Assembly: GCA_051000395.1 (NCBI GenBank)
Contig: JBPCOI010000017.1
Coordinates: 1 to 61,067, forward strand
Direction: 5' to 3'
Source of the DNA: JBPCOI01 sp051000395
GTDB taxonomy: Bacteria > Actinomycetota > Actinomycetes > Mycobacteriales > Jatrophihabitantaceae
DNA length: 61,067 bases
In this document: positions 19,104 to 26,779 of the stretch, piece by piece
How positions within the stretch are numbered: the stretch's first letter is position 1
Layout: every line of letters starts with the position of its first letter
Translations under genes and position numbers: made by a program
Notes under the pieces: generated by a model
What the model was told of the DNA's origin: nothing
The model's database searches: none
The model's input: only the letters and a program-made list of their open reading frames with translations

Positions 19104-20906
19104 GTGACCACGACCGTCGAACCCGCAGCCGGCCCGTCGCCAGACCCCGTCTCCCCGACCACCATCGTCGCCAAGTCCTTCCCGGCACAGGAGGCCAGCA
19201 AGGGCGCGATGTTGAGTCAGTTGTTGCGGACGACCGATCACAAGATGATCGGCCGGATGTACTTGGTGACGTCGTTCGTGTTTTTCATGATCGGCGGCGT
19301 GTTGGCGCTGTTGATGCGGGTGGAGTTGGCGCGTCCGGGGATGCAGGTTTTGTCGCTAGAGCAGTATAATCAGTTGTTCACGATGCATGGCACGATCATG
19401 CTGTTGTTGTTTGCGACGCCGTTGGTGTTTGCGTTCGCGAATTTGGTGTTGCCGTTGCAGATCGGGTCGCCGGATGTGGCGTTCCCGCGGTTGAACGCGT
19501 TTTCTTACTGGTTGTATCTGTTCGGGGCGACGATGGTGGTGTCGGGGTTCGCGACGCCGGGTGGGGCGGCGGATTTCGGGTGGTACGGCTATTCGCCGTT
19601 GACCGACTACACGAACTCGCCGGGCCCGGGCGGGGATCTGTGGATCCTGGGGTTGGTGATCGCGGGATTGGGCACGATCTTGGGGTCCGTGAACATGGTG
19701 ACCACGGTGGTCACGTTGCGGGCGCCGGGGATGACGATGTTCCGGTTGCCGATCTTCACGTGGGACATTCTGGTGACGACGTTGCTGGCGTTGTTGGCGT
19801 TCCCGATCCTGACGGCGGCGCTGCTGGTGTTGTGGGTGGACCGGCATCTGGGTGCGCAGGTGTTCGAGGCGAACAATGGCGGGGCAATCTTGTGGCAGCA
19901 CCTGTTCTGGTTTTTCGGTCATCCTGAGGTCTATATCGTGGCGTTGCCGTTCTTCGGGATCGTGACCGAGACGATCCCGGTGTTCAGCCGTAAGCCGTTG
20001 TTCGGGTACAAGGGTATGGTGCTGGCCACGGTGGGCATCGCGGCGTTGTCGATGACGGTGTGGGCGCATCACATGTTCACGACCGGGGCAGTGCTGCTGC
20101 CGTTCTTCTCGATCATGTCGTATCTGATCGCGGTGCCGACCGGGATCAAGTTCTTCAACTGGATCGGCACGATGTGGCGTGGCGCGGTGACCTTCGAGTC
20201 CTCGATGCTGTTCTCCGTGGGGTTCATGGTGACGTTCCTGTTCGGCGGGTTGACGGGGGTGTTGCTGGCCAGCCCGCCGGTCGATTTCCAGGTAGGCGAC
20301 TCCTACTTCCTGGTCGCCCATTTCCATTACGTGCTGTTCGGGACGATCGTGTTCGCCGCCTACGCAGGCATCTATTTCTGGTTCCCGAAGTTCACCGGCC
20401 GCTACCTCGACGAGCGGCTGGGTAAGCTGCATTTCTGGTTGACGTTCGTCGGGTTCCACCTGACGTTCCTGGTGATGCACTGGCTCGGCGCCGAGGGCAT
20501 GCCGCGCCGCTACCCGAACTACCTGCCCAGCGACGGGTTCACCACCCTGAACACGGTGTCCACCATCGGCTCGTTCGTGCTCGGCGCCTCGATGCTGCCC
20601 TTCCTCTACAACGTCTACCGCTCCTACCGCCACGGCGAGATCTGCACCGCCGATGACCCCTGGGGCCACGGCAACTCCCTGGAATTTGCGACCTCCTCCC
20701 CGCCGCCACGACACAACTTCACCTCCATCCCCCCGATTCGCTCCGAACGACCCGCATTCGAATACCATTACCCCCACCTGCTGCAGCAACTCGAGGAAGA
20801 GGCACATTCGGGAAAGCGGCACTACCACGCGCCGCAACTGGCAGGGGCAACGGTCAGCGGAGAGGCGCCACGGCGGGGCGAGCGGGATACCGACCCGGGC
20901 AGGTGA
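19104..20906 (+). CDS. ctaD: Cytochrome c oxidase subunit I (aa3 type)
   Basis: A 600-residue heme-copper oxidase subunit I with 12 membrane helices, the catalytic proton-pumping subunit of the aa3 oxidase. Signature segments are WFFGHPEVYIVALPFFG (CuB His and crosslinked Tyr), VWAHHMFTTG (CuB His pair) and VAHFHYVLFG (heme His pair). The GTG at 19104 follows GCGAGGCGA; a possible -10 (TATTCT, 19042-19047) lies upstream. Codons between about 19,200 and 20,330 use TTG for leucine heavily, unlike both ends of the gene and its neighbours. It is adjacent to serB, as in M. tuberculosis; the other oxidase genes are not in the window. Confidence 0.95.
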   Translation: MTTTVEPAAGPSPDPVSPTTIVAKSFPAQEASKGAMLSQLLRTTDHKMIGRMYLVTSFVFFMIGGVLALLMRVELARPGMQVLSLEQYNQLFTMHGTIMLLLFATPLVFAFANLVLPLQIGSPDVAFPRLNAFSYWLYLFGATMVVSGFATPGGAADFGWYGYSPLTDYTNSPGPGGDLWILGLVIAGLGTILGSVNMVTTVVTLRAPGMTMFRLPIFTWDILVTTLLALLAFPILTAALLVLWVDRHLGAQVFEANNGGAILWQHLFWFFGHPEVYIVALPFFGIVTETIPVFSRKPLFGYKGMVLATVGIAALSMTVWAHHMFTTGAVLLPFFSIMSYLIAVPTGIKFFNWIGTMWRGAVTFESSMLFSVGFMVTFLFGGLTGVLLASPPVDFQVGDSYFLVAHFHYVLFGTIVFAAYAGIYFWFPKFTGRYLDERLGKLHFWLTFVGFHLTFLVMHWLGAEGMPRRYPNYLPSDGFTTLNTVSTIGSFVLGASMLPFLYNVYRSYRHGEICTADDPWGHGNSLEFATSSPPPRHNFTSIPPIRSERPAFEYHYPHLLQQLEEEAHSGKRHYHAPQLAGATVSGEAPRRGERDTDPGR

Positions 20907-20949
20907 CGGCTTGGCCGTACCGTGCGGCCGCGCCGGGGGGATCTGAGCG

Positions 20950-22143
20950 ATGAGGCCGACGGCGGTGCTGGCGACGCTGACCGGCCGGGACCGTCCCGGC
21001 GTGACCGCGGCGTTCTTCGCGGCGCTGGCCGCCCACGACGTCGAGGTCCGCGACGTCGAGCAGGTTGTGATCCGGGGCCGGCTGATCCTCGCCGTGCTGC
21101 TGGACCTGCGCGGGGACACCGCGGCGCTGCGGACCTCGGCGACGCATACCGGGCAGGCGCTGGGCATGGAATGCGACGTCGCGGTGGCCGAGGACGCCGG
21201 CTCGCTGCACCGGAACGGGCGCGGTGCGCGCAGCCACGTGATCGTGCTGGGGCGTCCGTTGCGTCCCGGCGCGCTGAGCCACGTCGCGCAGCGCATCGCG
21301 GACCTCGGGGCCAACATCGAGTCGGTTGCCCAGCTGTCCACCGAGCCGGCGTGCAGCGTCGAGATGATCGTGCGCACCGACGACGCTGCCGAGCTGCGCG
21401 CAGCCCTCGTCCAGGCGGCTGCGGACACTGGGCTGGACATCGCGGTCGAGCAGGCCGGGTTGCGCCGGCGCGCGAAGCGCTTGGTCGTGCTGGACCTCGA
21501 CTCCACGTTGATCAGCGACGAGGGCATCGACGTGCTGGCCGAACGGGCCGGCGTGGGCGCCCAGGTGGGCGAGCTCACCGAGCGCGCGATGTCCGGCGAA
21601 CTCGAATTCGGTGCGGCGCTGCAGGCGCGGGTCGCGTTGCTGCGGGGCCTGCCGCGCGCGGAGGTGGAGGCGGCGCGCGACGGGTTGCGCCTCACGCCTG
21701 GTGCGCGCACGTTCGTGCGCACGCTGCGGCGCCTGGGTTACCACGTCGGCGTCGTCAGCGACGGTTTCACCGTGTTCACCGACCGGTTTGTGGCCGAACT
21801 CGGGCTGGATTTCGCTGCTGCGAACGAACTCGAGATCGTCGACGACACGGTCACCGGGCGAGTGATCGGGACGGTGCTGGACCGCGCGGGAAAGGCCGCG
21901 GCGCTTCGACGCTTCGCCGCGGACCGCAACGTGCCGCTGAGCCAGACGATCGCCGTCGGCGACGGCGCCAACGACATCGACATGCTCGAGGCCGCCGGAT
22001 TGGGCATCGCGTTCAACGCGAAGGCAGCGCTGCGCGCCGCCGCCGACACCACCGTCAACCTGCCGTACCTCGACACCGTGCTGTTCGTACTCGGCATCTC
22101 CCGCGAGGAGATCGAGGCAGCCAACGAGGAATCGGAGACGTAG
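20950..22143 (+). CDS. serB: Phosphoserine phosphatase with ACT domains
   Basis: A 397-residue phosphoserine phosphatase, the last step of serine biosynthesis. Two N-terminal ACT-like domains (about residues 1-170) precede a HAD domain with the nucleophile motif DLDSTLI (D182, D184), then VVSDGFTVFT and VGDGANDIDMLEAAGLGIAF. The domain layout and the neighbour ctaD match M. tuberculosis serB2. A GGGGGGAT ribosome site precedes the ATG. The ACT domains suggest feedback by serine, as known for the mycobacterial enzyme. Confidence 0.93.
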   Translation: MRPTAVLATLTGRDRPGVTAAFFAALAAHDVEVRDVEQVVIRGRLILAVLLDLRGDTAALRTSATHTGQALGMECDVAVAEDAGSLHRNGRGARSHVIVLGRPLRPGALSHVAQRIADLGANIESVAQLSTEPACSVEMIVRTDDAAELRAALVQAAADTGLDIAVEQAGLRRRAKRLVVLDLDSTLISDEGIDVLAERAGVGAQVGELTERAMSGELEFGAALQARVALLRGLPRAEVEAARDGLRLTPGARTFVRTLRRLGYHVGVVSDGFTVFTDRFVAELGLDFAAANELEIVDDTVTGRVIGTVLDRAGKAAALRRFAADRNVPLSQTIAVGDGANDIDMLEAAGLGIAFNAKAALRAAADTTVNLPYLDTVLFVLGISREEIEAANEESET

Positions 22144-22206
22144 GGATGGACGCGCGCGCCAGCCGCGGCATGATCGAAGCGCCGGCGGCCAGCACCCAAG
22201 TCTCGC

Positions 22207-22267
22207 GACTTTGACCCCGGTATCGCCGCTATCCGGTCGGATTCACGACACTTGCGGGGTCAAAGTC
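22207..22267. terminator. 12-base inverted repeat between serB and pncB
   Basis: GACTTTGACCCC (22207-22218) and GGGGTCAAAGTC (22256-22267) are perfect reverse complements separated by 37 bases, between the convergent serB and pncB genes. It could act as a bidirectional terminator. The long loop and AT-containing arms are also compatible with a protein-binding or dispersed palindromic repeat. Confidence 0.45.
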
Positions 22268-22270
22268 GGG

Positions 22271-23548
22271 TCAGGGGGGGACGATGCGGGTCGGGATGGC
22301 GGCGTCGCCGCGGGAGAGCTTGAGGCCGTCCCACGGCAGGGTGACGGTCGCGGCGCGCAGGTGCTCGCGCGACTCGTCCAGGCTCGGCAGCCCGTCCACC
22401 GGCTCGCCGTCGCGCATCAGCGGCCGTTGCACGAGCCGCTCGCCGTCGCGCGGAGTCGGACTGGGACCGGCGACGACGATCTCCTCCAGGGCGGTGCCCG
22501 ACGCCTTGTACGCGCGCAGCGCGGTCTTGCGGCCGCCGTGGCTCTCCTTGTGCTCCGAGCGTTTGGCCACCGGACGGCCGTCCACCTCGACCAGCTTGTA
22601 GACCATGCCCGCCGTCGGCGCGCCGGATCCGGTCACGACTGCGGTGCCGGCACCGTAGGCGTCCACCGGTGCCGCGGCGAGCGCGGCGATCGAGAACTCG
22701 TCCAGGTCGCCGCTGACCACGATCCGGGTGCCCGTCGCGCCGAGTGCGTCGAGCTGGGCGCGCGCGTGCCGCGCGAGCACGCCGAGATCGCCGGAGTCGA
22801 TGCGCACCGCGCCCAGCGCCGGGCCCGCGACCTGCACCGCGAGCTCGATACCGCGAGTGATGTCGTAGGTGTCCACGAGCAGCGTGGTGCCCGCGCCGAG
22901 GGAGGCGACCTGCGCCGCGAAAGCGGCCCGCTCGTCGTCGTGCAGCAACGTGAACGAGTGCGCAGCGGTGCCAGCGGTGGGCACCCCGTGCAGCCGGCTC
23001 GCGTCGAGGTTGGACGTGGACGCGAACCCGGCCAGGTACGCGGCCCGGGCCGCCGCCACCGCGGCGCGCTCGTGCGTGCGCCGCGAGCCCATCTCGATGA
23101 TCGGCCGTCCGGCTGCCGCCGTCACCATCCGGGCCGCCGCGGCTGCCACGGCGCTGTCGTGGTTGAGCACGGACAACACGAGCGTCTCCAGCACGACCGC
23201 CTCGGCGAAGCTGGCACTGACGGTGAGCACCGGCGAGTACGGGAAGTACAGCTCCCCCTCGGGGTATGCGTCGATGCCGCCGCTGAAGCGGTAGGACTCG
23301 AGATGATCAGCGGTGCGCTCGTCGACGACGCCGCCGTCGCGCAGGAACCGCAGCGTGGCGTCGTCGAAGCGGAACTGCGCGATGGCCTCGAGCAACCGGG
23401 CCGTCCCGGCCACGACGCCGTAGCGGCGCCCGTCCGGCAGGCGGCGGGCGAACAGCTCGAACACGCAGCGCCGCGCCGCCGTTCCGTCACGCAGCGCCGC
23501 GCCGAGCATGGTGAGCTCGTAGCGGTCGGTGAACAGCGACGTGGTCAC
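22271..23548 (-). CDS. pncB: Nicotinate phosphoribosyltransferase
   Basis: A 425-residue enzyme joining nicotinate and PRPP to nicotinate mononucleotide in NAD salvage. Family segments are SLFTDRYELTML at the N-terminus, IEMGSRRTHERAAVAAARAA, FASTSNLDASRLHGVPTAGT and VRIDSGDLG. The GTG at 23548 is the natural start; the frame extends upstream without similarity. It overlaps the upstream membrane-protein gene by four bases. The order pncB (minus) then clpS (plus) is conserved with M. tuberculosis Rv1330c-Rv1331. Confidence 0.92.
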   Translation of the reverse strand: MTTSLFTDRYELTMLGAALRDGTAARRCVFELFARRLPDGRRYGVVAGTARLLEAIAQFRFDDATLRFLRDGGVVDERTADHLESYRFSGGIDAYPEGELYFPYSPVLTVSASFAEAVVLETLVLSVLNHDSAVAAAAARMVTAAAGRPIIEMGSRRTHERAAVAAARAAYLAGFASTSNLDASRLHGVPTAGTAAHSFTLLHDDERAAFAAQVASLGAGTTLLVDTYDITRGIELAVQVAGPALGAVRIDSGDLGVLARHARAQLDALGATGTRIVVSGDLDEFSIAALAAAPVDAYGAGTAVVTGSGAPTAGMVYKLVEVDGRPVAKRSEHKESHGGRKTALRAYKASGTALEEIVVAGPSPTPRDGERLVQRPLMRDGEPVDGLPSLDESREHLRAATVTLPWDGLKLSRGDAAIPTRIVPP

Positions 23549-24036
23549 GGTCGCTGCCGCACCGGCCCGAGGCTCGCGCCGAGACCGGCGAGCAGGTAGC
23601 CGCCCAGCGCCAGCCAGATTCCGACCTGCGCGTGGTCGAACGCGCCGCCGGAGGTGCCCTGGTGCGGCTGTTCGAGGGCGAGATAGGTGACGGCCGCGCC
23701 CACCAGCCCCGCGAACAGCCCGGCGACGCGCAGCGGGTTCGCCGCCTGCGTCGGCAGGTTGGCCGCGAAGGCCACGACGATCACCAGGATCAGCAGCACC
23801 CACGCCAGCCAGGCGAAGTACGCGTGCGTGATCGCCGGCACGCCGGCTCCGCCGGACAGCGCGCGCAGCTTGCTGAACGTGATGTCGGCCTGCGCGTCGG
23901 CGCCGGTCGAGCCCGGGTACCAGTTCACCGCGGTGAACGACACGAGCAGCAGCACCGCCCCGACGCTCATCAGCCCGATTCCCGCGGCGCCGATCCGCGG
24001 GGCACGGGCTTCGGTCCGCGGCGGCACGGTGGACAT
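23545..24036 (-). CDS. Four-helix membrane protein of unknown function
   Basis: A 163-residue protein with about four membrane helices (AAGIGLMSVGAVLLLVSF; YFAWLAWVLLILVIVVAFAA; VAGLFAGLVGAAVTYLAL; VGIWLALGGYLLAGLGASLG). I do not recognise a named family; similar proteins beside pncB/clpS occur in actinobacteria. The stop overlaps the pncB GTG, so they are probably cotranscribed. The ATG at 24036 is chosen because upstream residues are compositionally random. Confidence 0.7.
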   Translation of the reverse strand: MSTVPPRTEARAPRIGAAGIGLMSVGAVLLLVSFTAVNWYPGSTGADAQADITFSKLRALSGGAGVPAITHAYFAWLAWVLLILVIVVAFAANLPTQAANPLRVAGLFAGLVGAAVTYLALEQPHQGTSGGAFDHAQVGIWLALGGYLLAGLGASLGPVRQRP

Positions 24037-24122
24037 GGCGCGCAGCCTATCGGCGGAAGCCCCGCGGCCGGTCGGCCCGACGACGCCCCGGCGAGCGCAG
24101 CCGCGCATGACACCATGGACGG

Positions 24123-24419
24123 ATGGCGGGAACACTCGCGCCGGAGCGCGAAGCGGAGGCGGACGCGGGCACCCGCACCGAGCCGGACCGTCCCTGGATC
24201 ACCATCGTCTGGAACGACCCGATCAACCTGATGTCCTACGTCACCCACGTCTTCATGACCGTATTCGGCTACCCGAAGGCCAAGGCCGAGAAGCTGATGC
24301 TCGACGTGCACCGCAAGGGACGGGCGGTCGTGTCATCCGGTACCCGCGAGCGCATGGAACTCGACGTCACCACGCTGCACGGCTTCGGGCTGTGGGCGAC
24401 GCTCGAACAACAGACGTGA
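24123..24419 (+). CDS. clpS: ATP-dependent Clp protease adaptor ClpS
   Basis: A 98-residue ClpS, which delivers N-degron substrates to the ClpC/ClpA-ClpP protease. The core PWITIVWNDPINLMSYVTHV, then KLMLDVHRKGRAVVSSGTRE, is diagnostic, and the charged disordered N-terminal tail is normal. Its stop overlaps the GTG of the next gene. The position between pncB and mec-cysO-cysM is as in Mycobacterium. Confidence 0.93.
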   Translation: MAGTLAPEREAEADAGTRTEPDRPWITIVWNDPINLMSYVTHVFMTVFGYPKAKAEKLMLDVHRKGRAVVSSGTRERMELDVTTLHGFGLWATLEQQT

Positions 24420-24904
24420 AGATCACCCGTGCTGGCGGCAGCGTGCGGCTCCGGTTGGCGGCCGGCGAGTCCGCCGCGCTCGCGTCGCTGATCGGCGACC
24501 TGGTGGCCGTGCTGCGCCCCGCCGGCCTCGATCCGAGCGACCCGGTCTACCAGCGGTTGTTCCCCGACGGCTACCAGGACGACCCCGAAGCGGCCGAGGC
24601 GTTCCGTTCGCTGACCGAGTCCGCCCTGCACGAGGAGCGGCTGCAGCGCGCCGAGCAGTGCCTGGCCGAGCTCGCCGCCGGCACGCCGCAACGGCGCGGG
24701 CTCGAGGTCGTCCTCGACCCGGAGGCGACCGATCGGTGGCTGAAGGTACTCAACGACATCCGTCTGGCGATCGGCACGCGCCTGGGCATCACCGACGACG
24801 ACGCCCTGGAGATCGACCCGCGCGCTCGGCAGCCGACGGCGCGCGACGTCTACGCCTACCTCACCGGCGTGCAGGATTCGCTGGTGCGTGCCGCGATGCG
24901 GTGA
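24416..24904 (+). CDS. DUF2017 family protein
   Basis: A 162-residue protein of the actinobacterial DUF2017 family, found after clpS. It is soluble and acidic; recognisable stretches are DPVYQRLFPDGYQDDPEAAE and VLNDIRLAIGTRLGI. Translation starts at a GTG overlapping the clpS stop (GTGA), so the two are translationally coupled and may act together in Clp proteolysis (inference from position only). Confidence 0.85.
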   Translation: MKITRAGGSVRLRLAAGESAALASLIGDLVAVLRPAGLDPSDPVYQRLFPDGYQDDPEAAEAFRSLTESALHEERLQRAEQCLAELAAGTPQRRGLEVVLDPEATDRWLKVLNDIRLAIGTRLGITDDDALEIDPRARQPTARDVYAYLTGVQDSLVRAAMR

Positions 24905-24938
24905 GCGGCGACCGTCCGCACCGTTATCCTCGGTCCTC

Positions 24939-25355
24939 GTGCTGAGCATCGATCGGGCCACCCGCGACGCGATCGTCGCCCACGCCCGCCACGACCATCC
25001 GGACGAGGCCTGCGGCGTGGTTGCCGGTCCCGAGGGCAGCGACCGCCCCCAGCGCTTCGTCCCGATGCTCAACGCCGCCCGCTCCCCGACGTTCTACGAG
25101 TTCGACTCGGCCGATCTGCTCCGCCTGTACCGCGAGCTCGATGACGCCGGGGAGGAGCCGGTCGTCATCTACCACTCCCACACCGCAACCGAGGCCTACC
25201 CTTCGCGCACCGACATCGCCTACGCCTCGGAGCCGAACGCGCACTACGTCCTGGTCTCAACGCGTGACCAGGACGCGACGGAGTTCCGCTCGTTTCGCAT
25301 CGTCGACGGCGAGGTCACCGAGGAGCCCGTCGAGGTGCTCGAGCGAGACCGGTGA
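24939..25355 (+). CDS. mec: Mec+ family JAMM metalloprotease
   Basis: A 138-residue JAMM/MPN peptidase. The zinc motif is complete: H79-S-H81 in YHSHTATEAYPSRTD with S89 and D92, plus an upstream acidic residue in HPDEACGVVAG. In M. tuberculosis Mec+ releases cysteine from the CysO-cysteine adduct. TATCCT eight bases before the GTG suggests a leaderless start of the mec-cysO-cysM operon. Because CysO here has residues after its diglycine, this enzyme may also trim the carrier (inference). Confidence 0.9.
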   Translation: MLSIDRATRDAIVAHARHDHPDEACGVVAGPEGSDRPQRFVPMLNAARSPTFYEFDSADLLRLYRELDDAGEEPVVIYHSHTATEAYPSRTDIAYASEPNAHYVLVSTRDQDATEFRSFRIVDGEVTEEPVEVLERDR

Positions 25356-25451
25356 CCTGCGCCACCCGAGCGCCGGATGGGACGATTACCGATGACCCTG
25401 CGCGTTGAGGTCGACGAGCACAGCCCCCTCCCGACAGGAGCAGCAACGACC

Positions 25452-25751
25452 ATGGCAATCGAGGTCAAGATCCCGACCATCCTGCGCACGTACACCGGCG
25501 GCGCGAAGTCCGTCGAGGCGAAGGGCGGCACGCTCGCCGCGTTGATCGACGACCTCGACGGCGCTCACCCCGGCATCAAGGGCCGGCTCGTCACCGAGGA
25601 CGGTGGCCTGCACCGCTTCGTCAACGTCTACGTCAACGACGAGGACGTGCGCTTCACCGGCTCGCTCGAGACGGCGCTGAGCGACGGCGACGCGGTCACG
25701 ATCCTGCCGGCGGTGGCCGGTGGCCGGGAAGCGGTCCCGGCAGCGGGCTGA
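25452..25751 (+). CDS. cysO: CysO sulfur-carrier protein with C-terminal tail
   Basis: A 99-residue ubiquitin-like carrier (ThiS/MoaD fold) that carries sulfide as a C-terminal thiocarboxylate for cysteine synthesis by CysM. IPTILRTYTGGAKSVEAKGG and VNVYVNDEDVRFTGSL match mycobacterial CysO. The conserved end AVAGG is at residues 87-91, but eight further residues (REAVPAAG) follow before the stop. The mycobacterial protein, as I recall it, ends at GG, so this version would need trimming before activation. GGAG lies about a dozen bases before the ATG. It is between mec and cysM in one operon. Confidence 0.9.
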   Translation: MAIEVKIPTILRTYTGGAKSVEAKGGTLAALIDDLDGAHPGIKGRLVTEDGGLHRFVNVYVNDEDVRFTGSLETALSDGDAVTILPAVAGGREAVPAAG

Positions 25752-25761
25752 CGGAGCTCAG

Positions 25762-26730
25762 ATGGCCCGCTACGACTCGCTGACCGACGCGCTGGGCGAC
25801 ACGCCGCTCGTCGGGCTGCCGCGATTGTCTCCGCGGTGGGACGGCGAGAACCCGGTGCGGTTGTGGGCGAAACGGGAGGACCGCAACCCCACCGGCTCGA
25901 TCAAGGACCGGGCCGCACTGGCGATGGTGCGCGCCGCCGAGGCCGACGGGCGCCTGACGCCGGGCTGCACCATCCTCGAACCGACGTCGGGCAACACCGG
26001 GATCTCGCTGGCGATGGTGGCCAAGCTGCACGGTTACGGGCTGGTCTGCGTGATGCCCGAGAACACCTCGATCGAGCGGCGGCAGCTGCTGGAGATGTTC
26101 GGCGCGCGGATCATCTTCTCCCCGGCGGCCGGCGGCTCGAACCAGGCGGTGGCCACGGCCAAGCAGCTCGCCGCGCAATACCCCGACTGGGTGATGCTCT
26201 ACCAGTACGGCAACCCGGCCAACGCCCAGGCGCACTACGAGGGCACCGGACCGGAGTTGCTGCGCGACCTGCCGACGATCACCCACTTCGTCGCGGGGCT
26301 CGGGACCACGGGCACGCTCATGGGCGCCGGCCGTTACCTGCGAGAAAAGGTTCCGGACGTGCAGATCATCGCTGCCGAGCCCCGCTACGGAGAGCTGGTG
26401 TACGGCCTGCGCAACATCGACGAGGGCTTCGTCCCCGAGCTCTATGACGATTCCGTGCTGAGCTCGCGCTTCTCGGTGACCTCCTACGACGCCTTGCGCC
26501 GCACTCGTGACCTGATCGAGCACGAGGGGATCTTCGCGGGGGTGTCCACCGGAGCGATCCTGCACGCCGCGCTGTCCGTCGCCGATCGCGTGGCCGCGCG
26601 GGACCCGTCCAGGCGTGGCGACATCGCCTTCGTGGTGGCCGACGGCGGCTGGAAGTACCTGTCGACGGGCGCCTACTCGGGCTCGCTGCAGCAGGCGGCC
26701 GAACTGCTCGAGGGCCAGCTCTGGGCGTGA
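25762..26730 (+). CDS. cysM: CysO-dependent cysteine synthase
   Basis: A 322-residue PLP enzyme of the cysteine synthase family that uses O-phosphoserine and thiocarboxylated CysO. PLP lysine K48 is in GSIKDRAA, the substrate loop is PTSGNTGIS, and the phosphate-binding loop is GLGTTGTLMG. Length matches M. tuberculosis CysM (323). GGAG precedes the ATG, ten bases after the cysO stop. The serB product ahead in the window belongs to the same serine/O-phosphoserine branch. Confidence 0.93.
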   Translation: MARYDSLTDALGDTPLVGLPRLSPRWDGENPVRLWAKREDRNPTGSIKDRAALAMVRAAEADGRLTPGCTILEPTSGNTGISLAMVAKLHGYGLVCVMPENTSIERRQLLEMFGARIIFSPAAGGSNQAVATAKQLAAQYPDWVMLYQYGNPANAQAHYEGTGPELLRDLPTITHFVAGLGTTGTLMGAGRYLREKVPDVQIIAAEPRYGELVYGLRNIDEGFVPELYDDSVLSSRFSVTSYDALRRTRDLIEHEGIFAGVSTGAILHAALSVADRVAARDPSRRGDIAFVVADGGWKYLSTGAYSGSLQQAAELLEGQLWA

Positions 26731-26779
26731 TCTGCCCCCCGCCGGATCCGCCGGGACCACTGGGCGCGAACGTAGAACA

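Noticed and set aside
19356..21722. A 788-codon open frame antisense to ctaD and serB
   Set aside because: It has no family similarity, is rich in Arg/His/Gln typical of reverse-strand reading of GC-rich genes, and arises from the TTG-rich codon use of ctaD.
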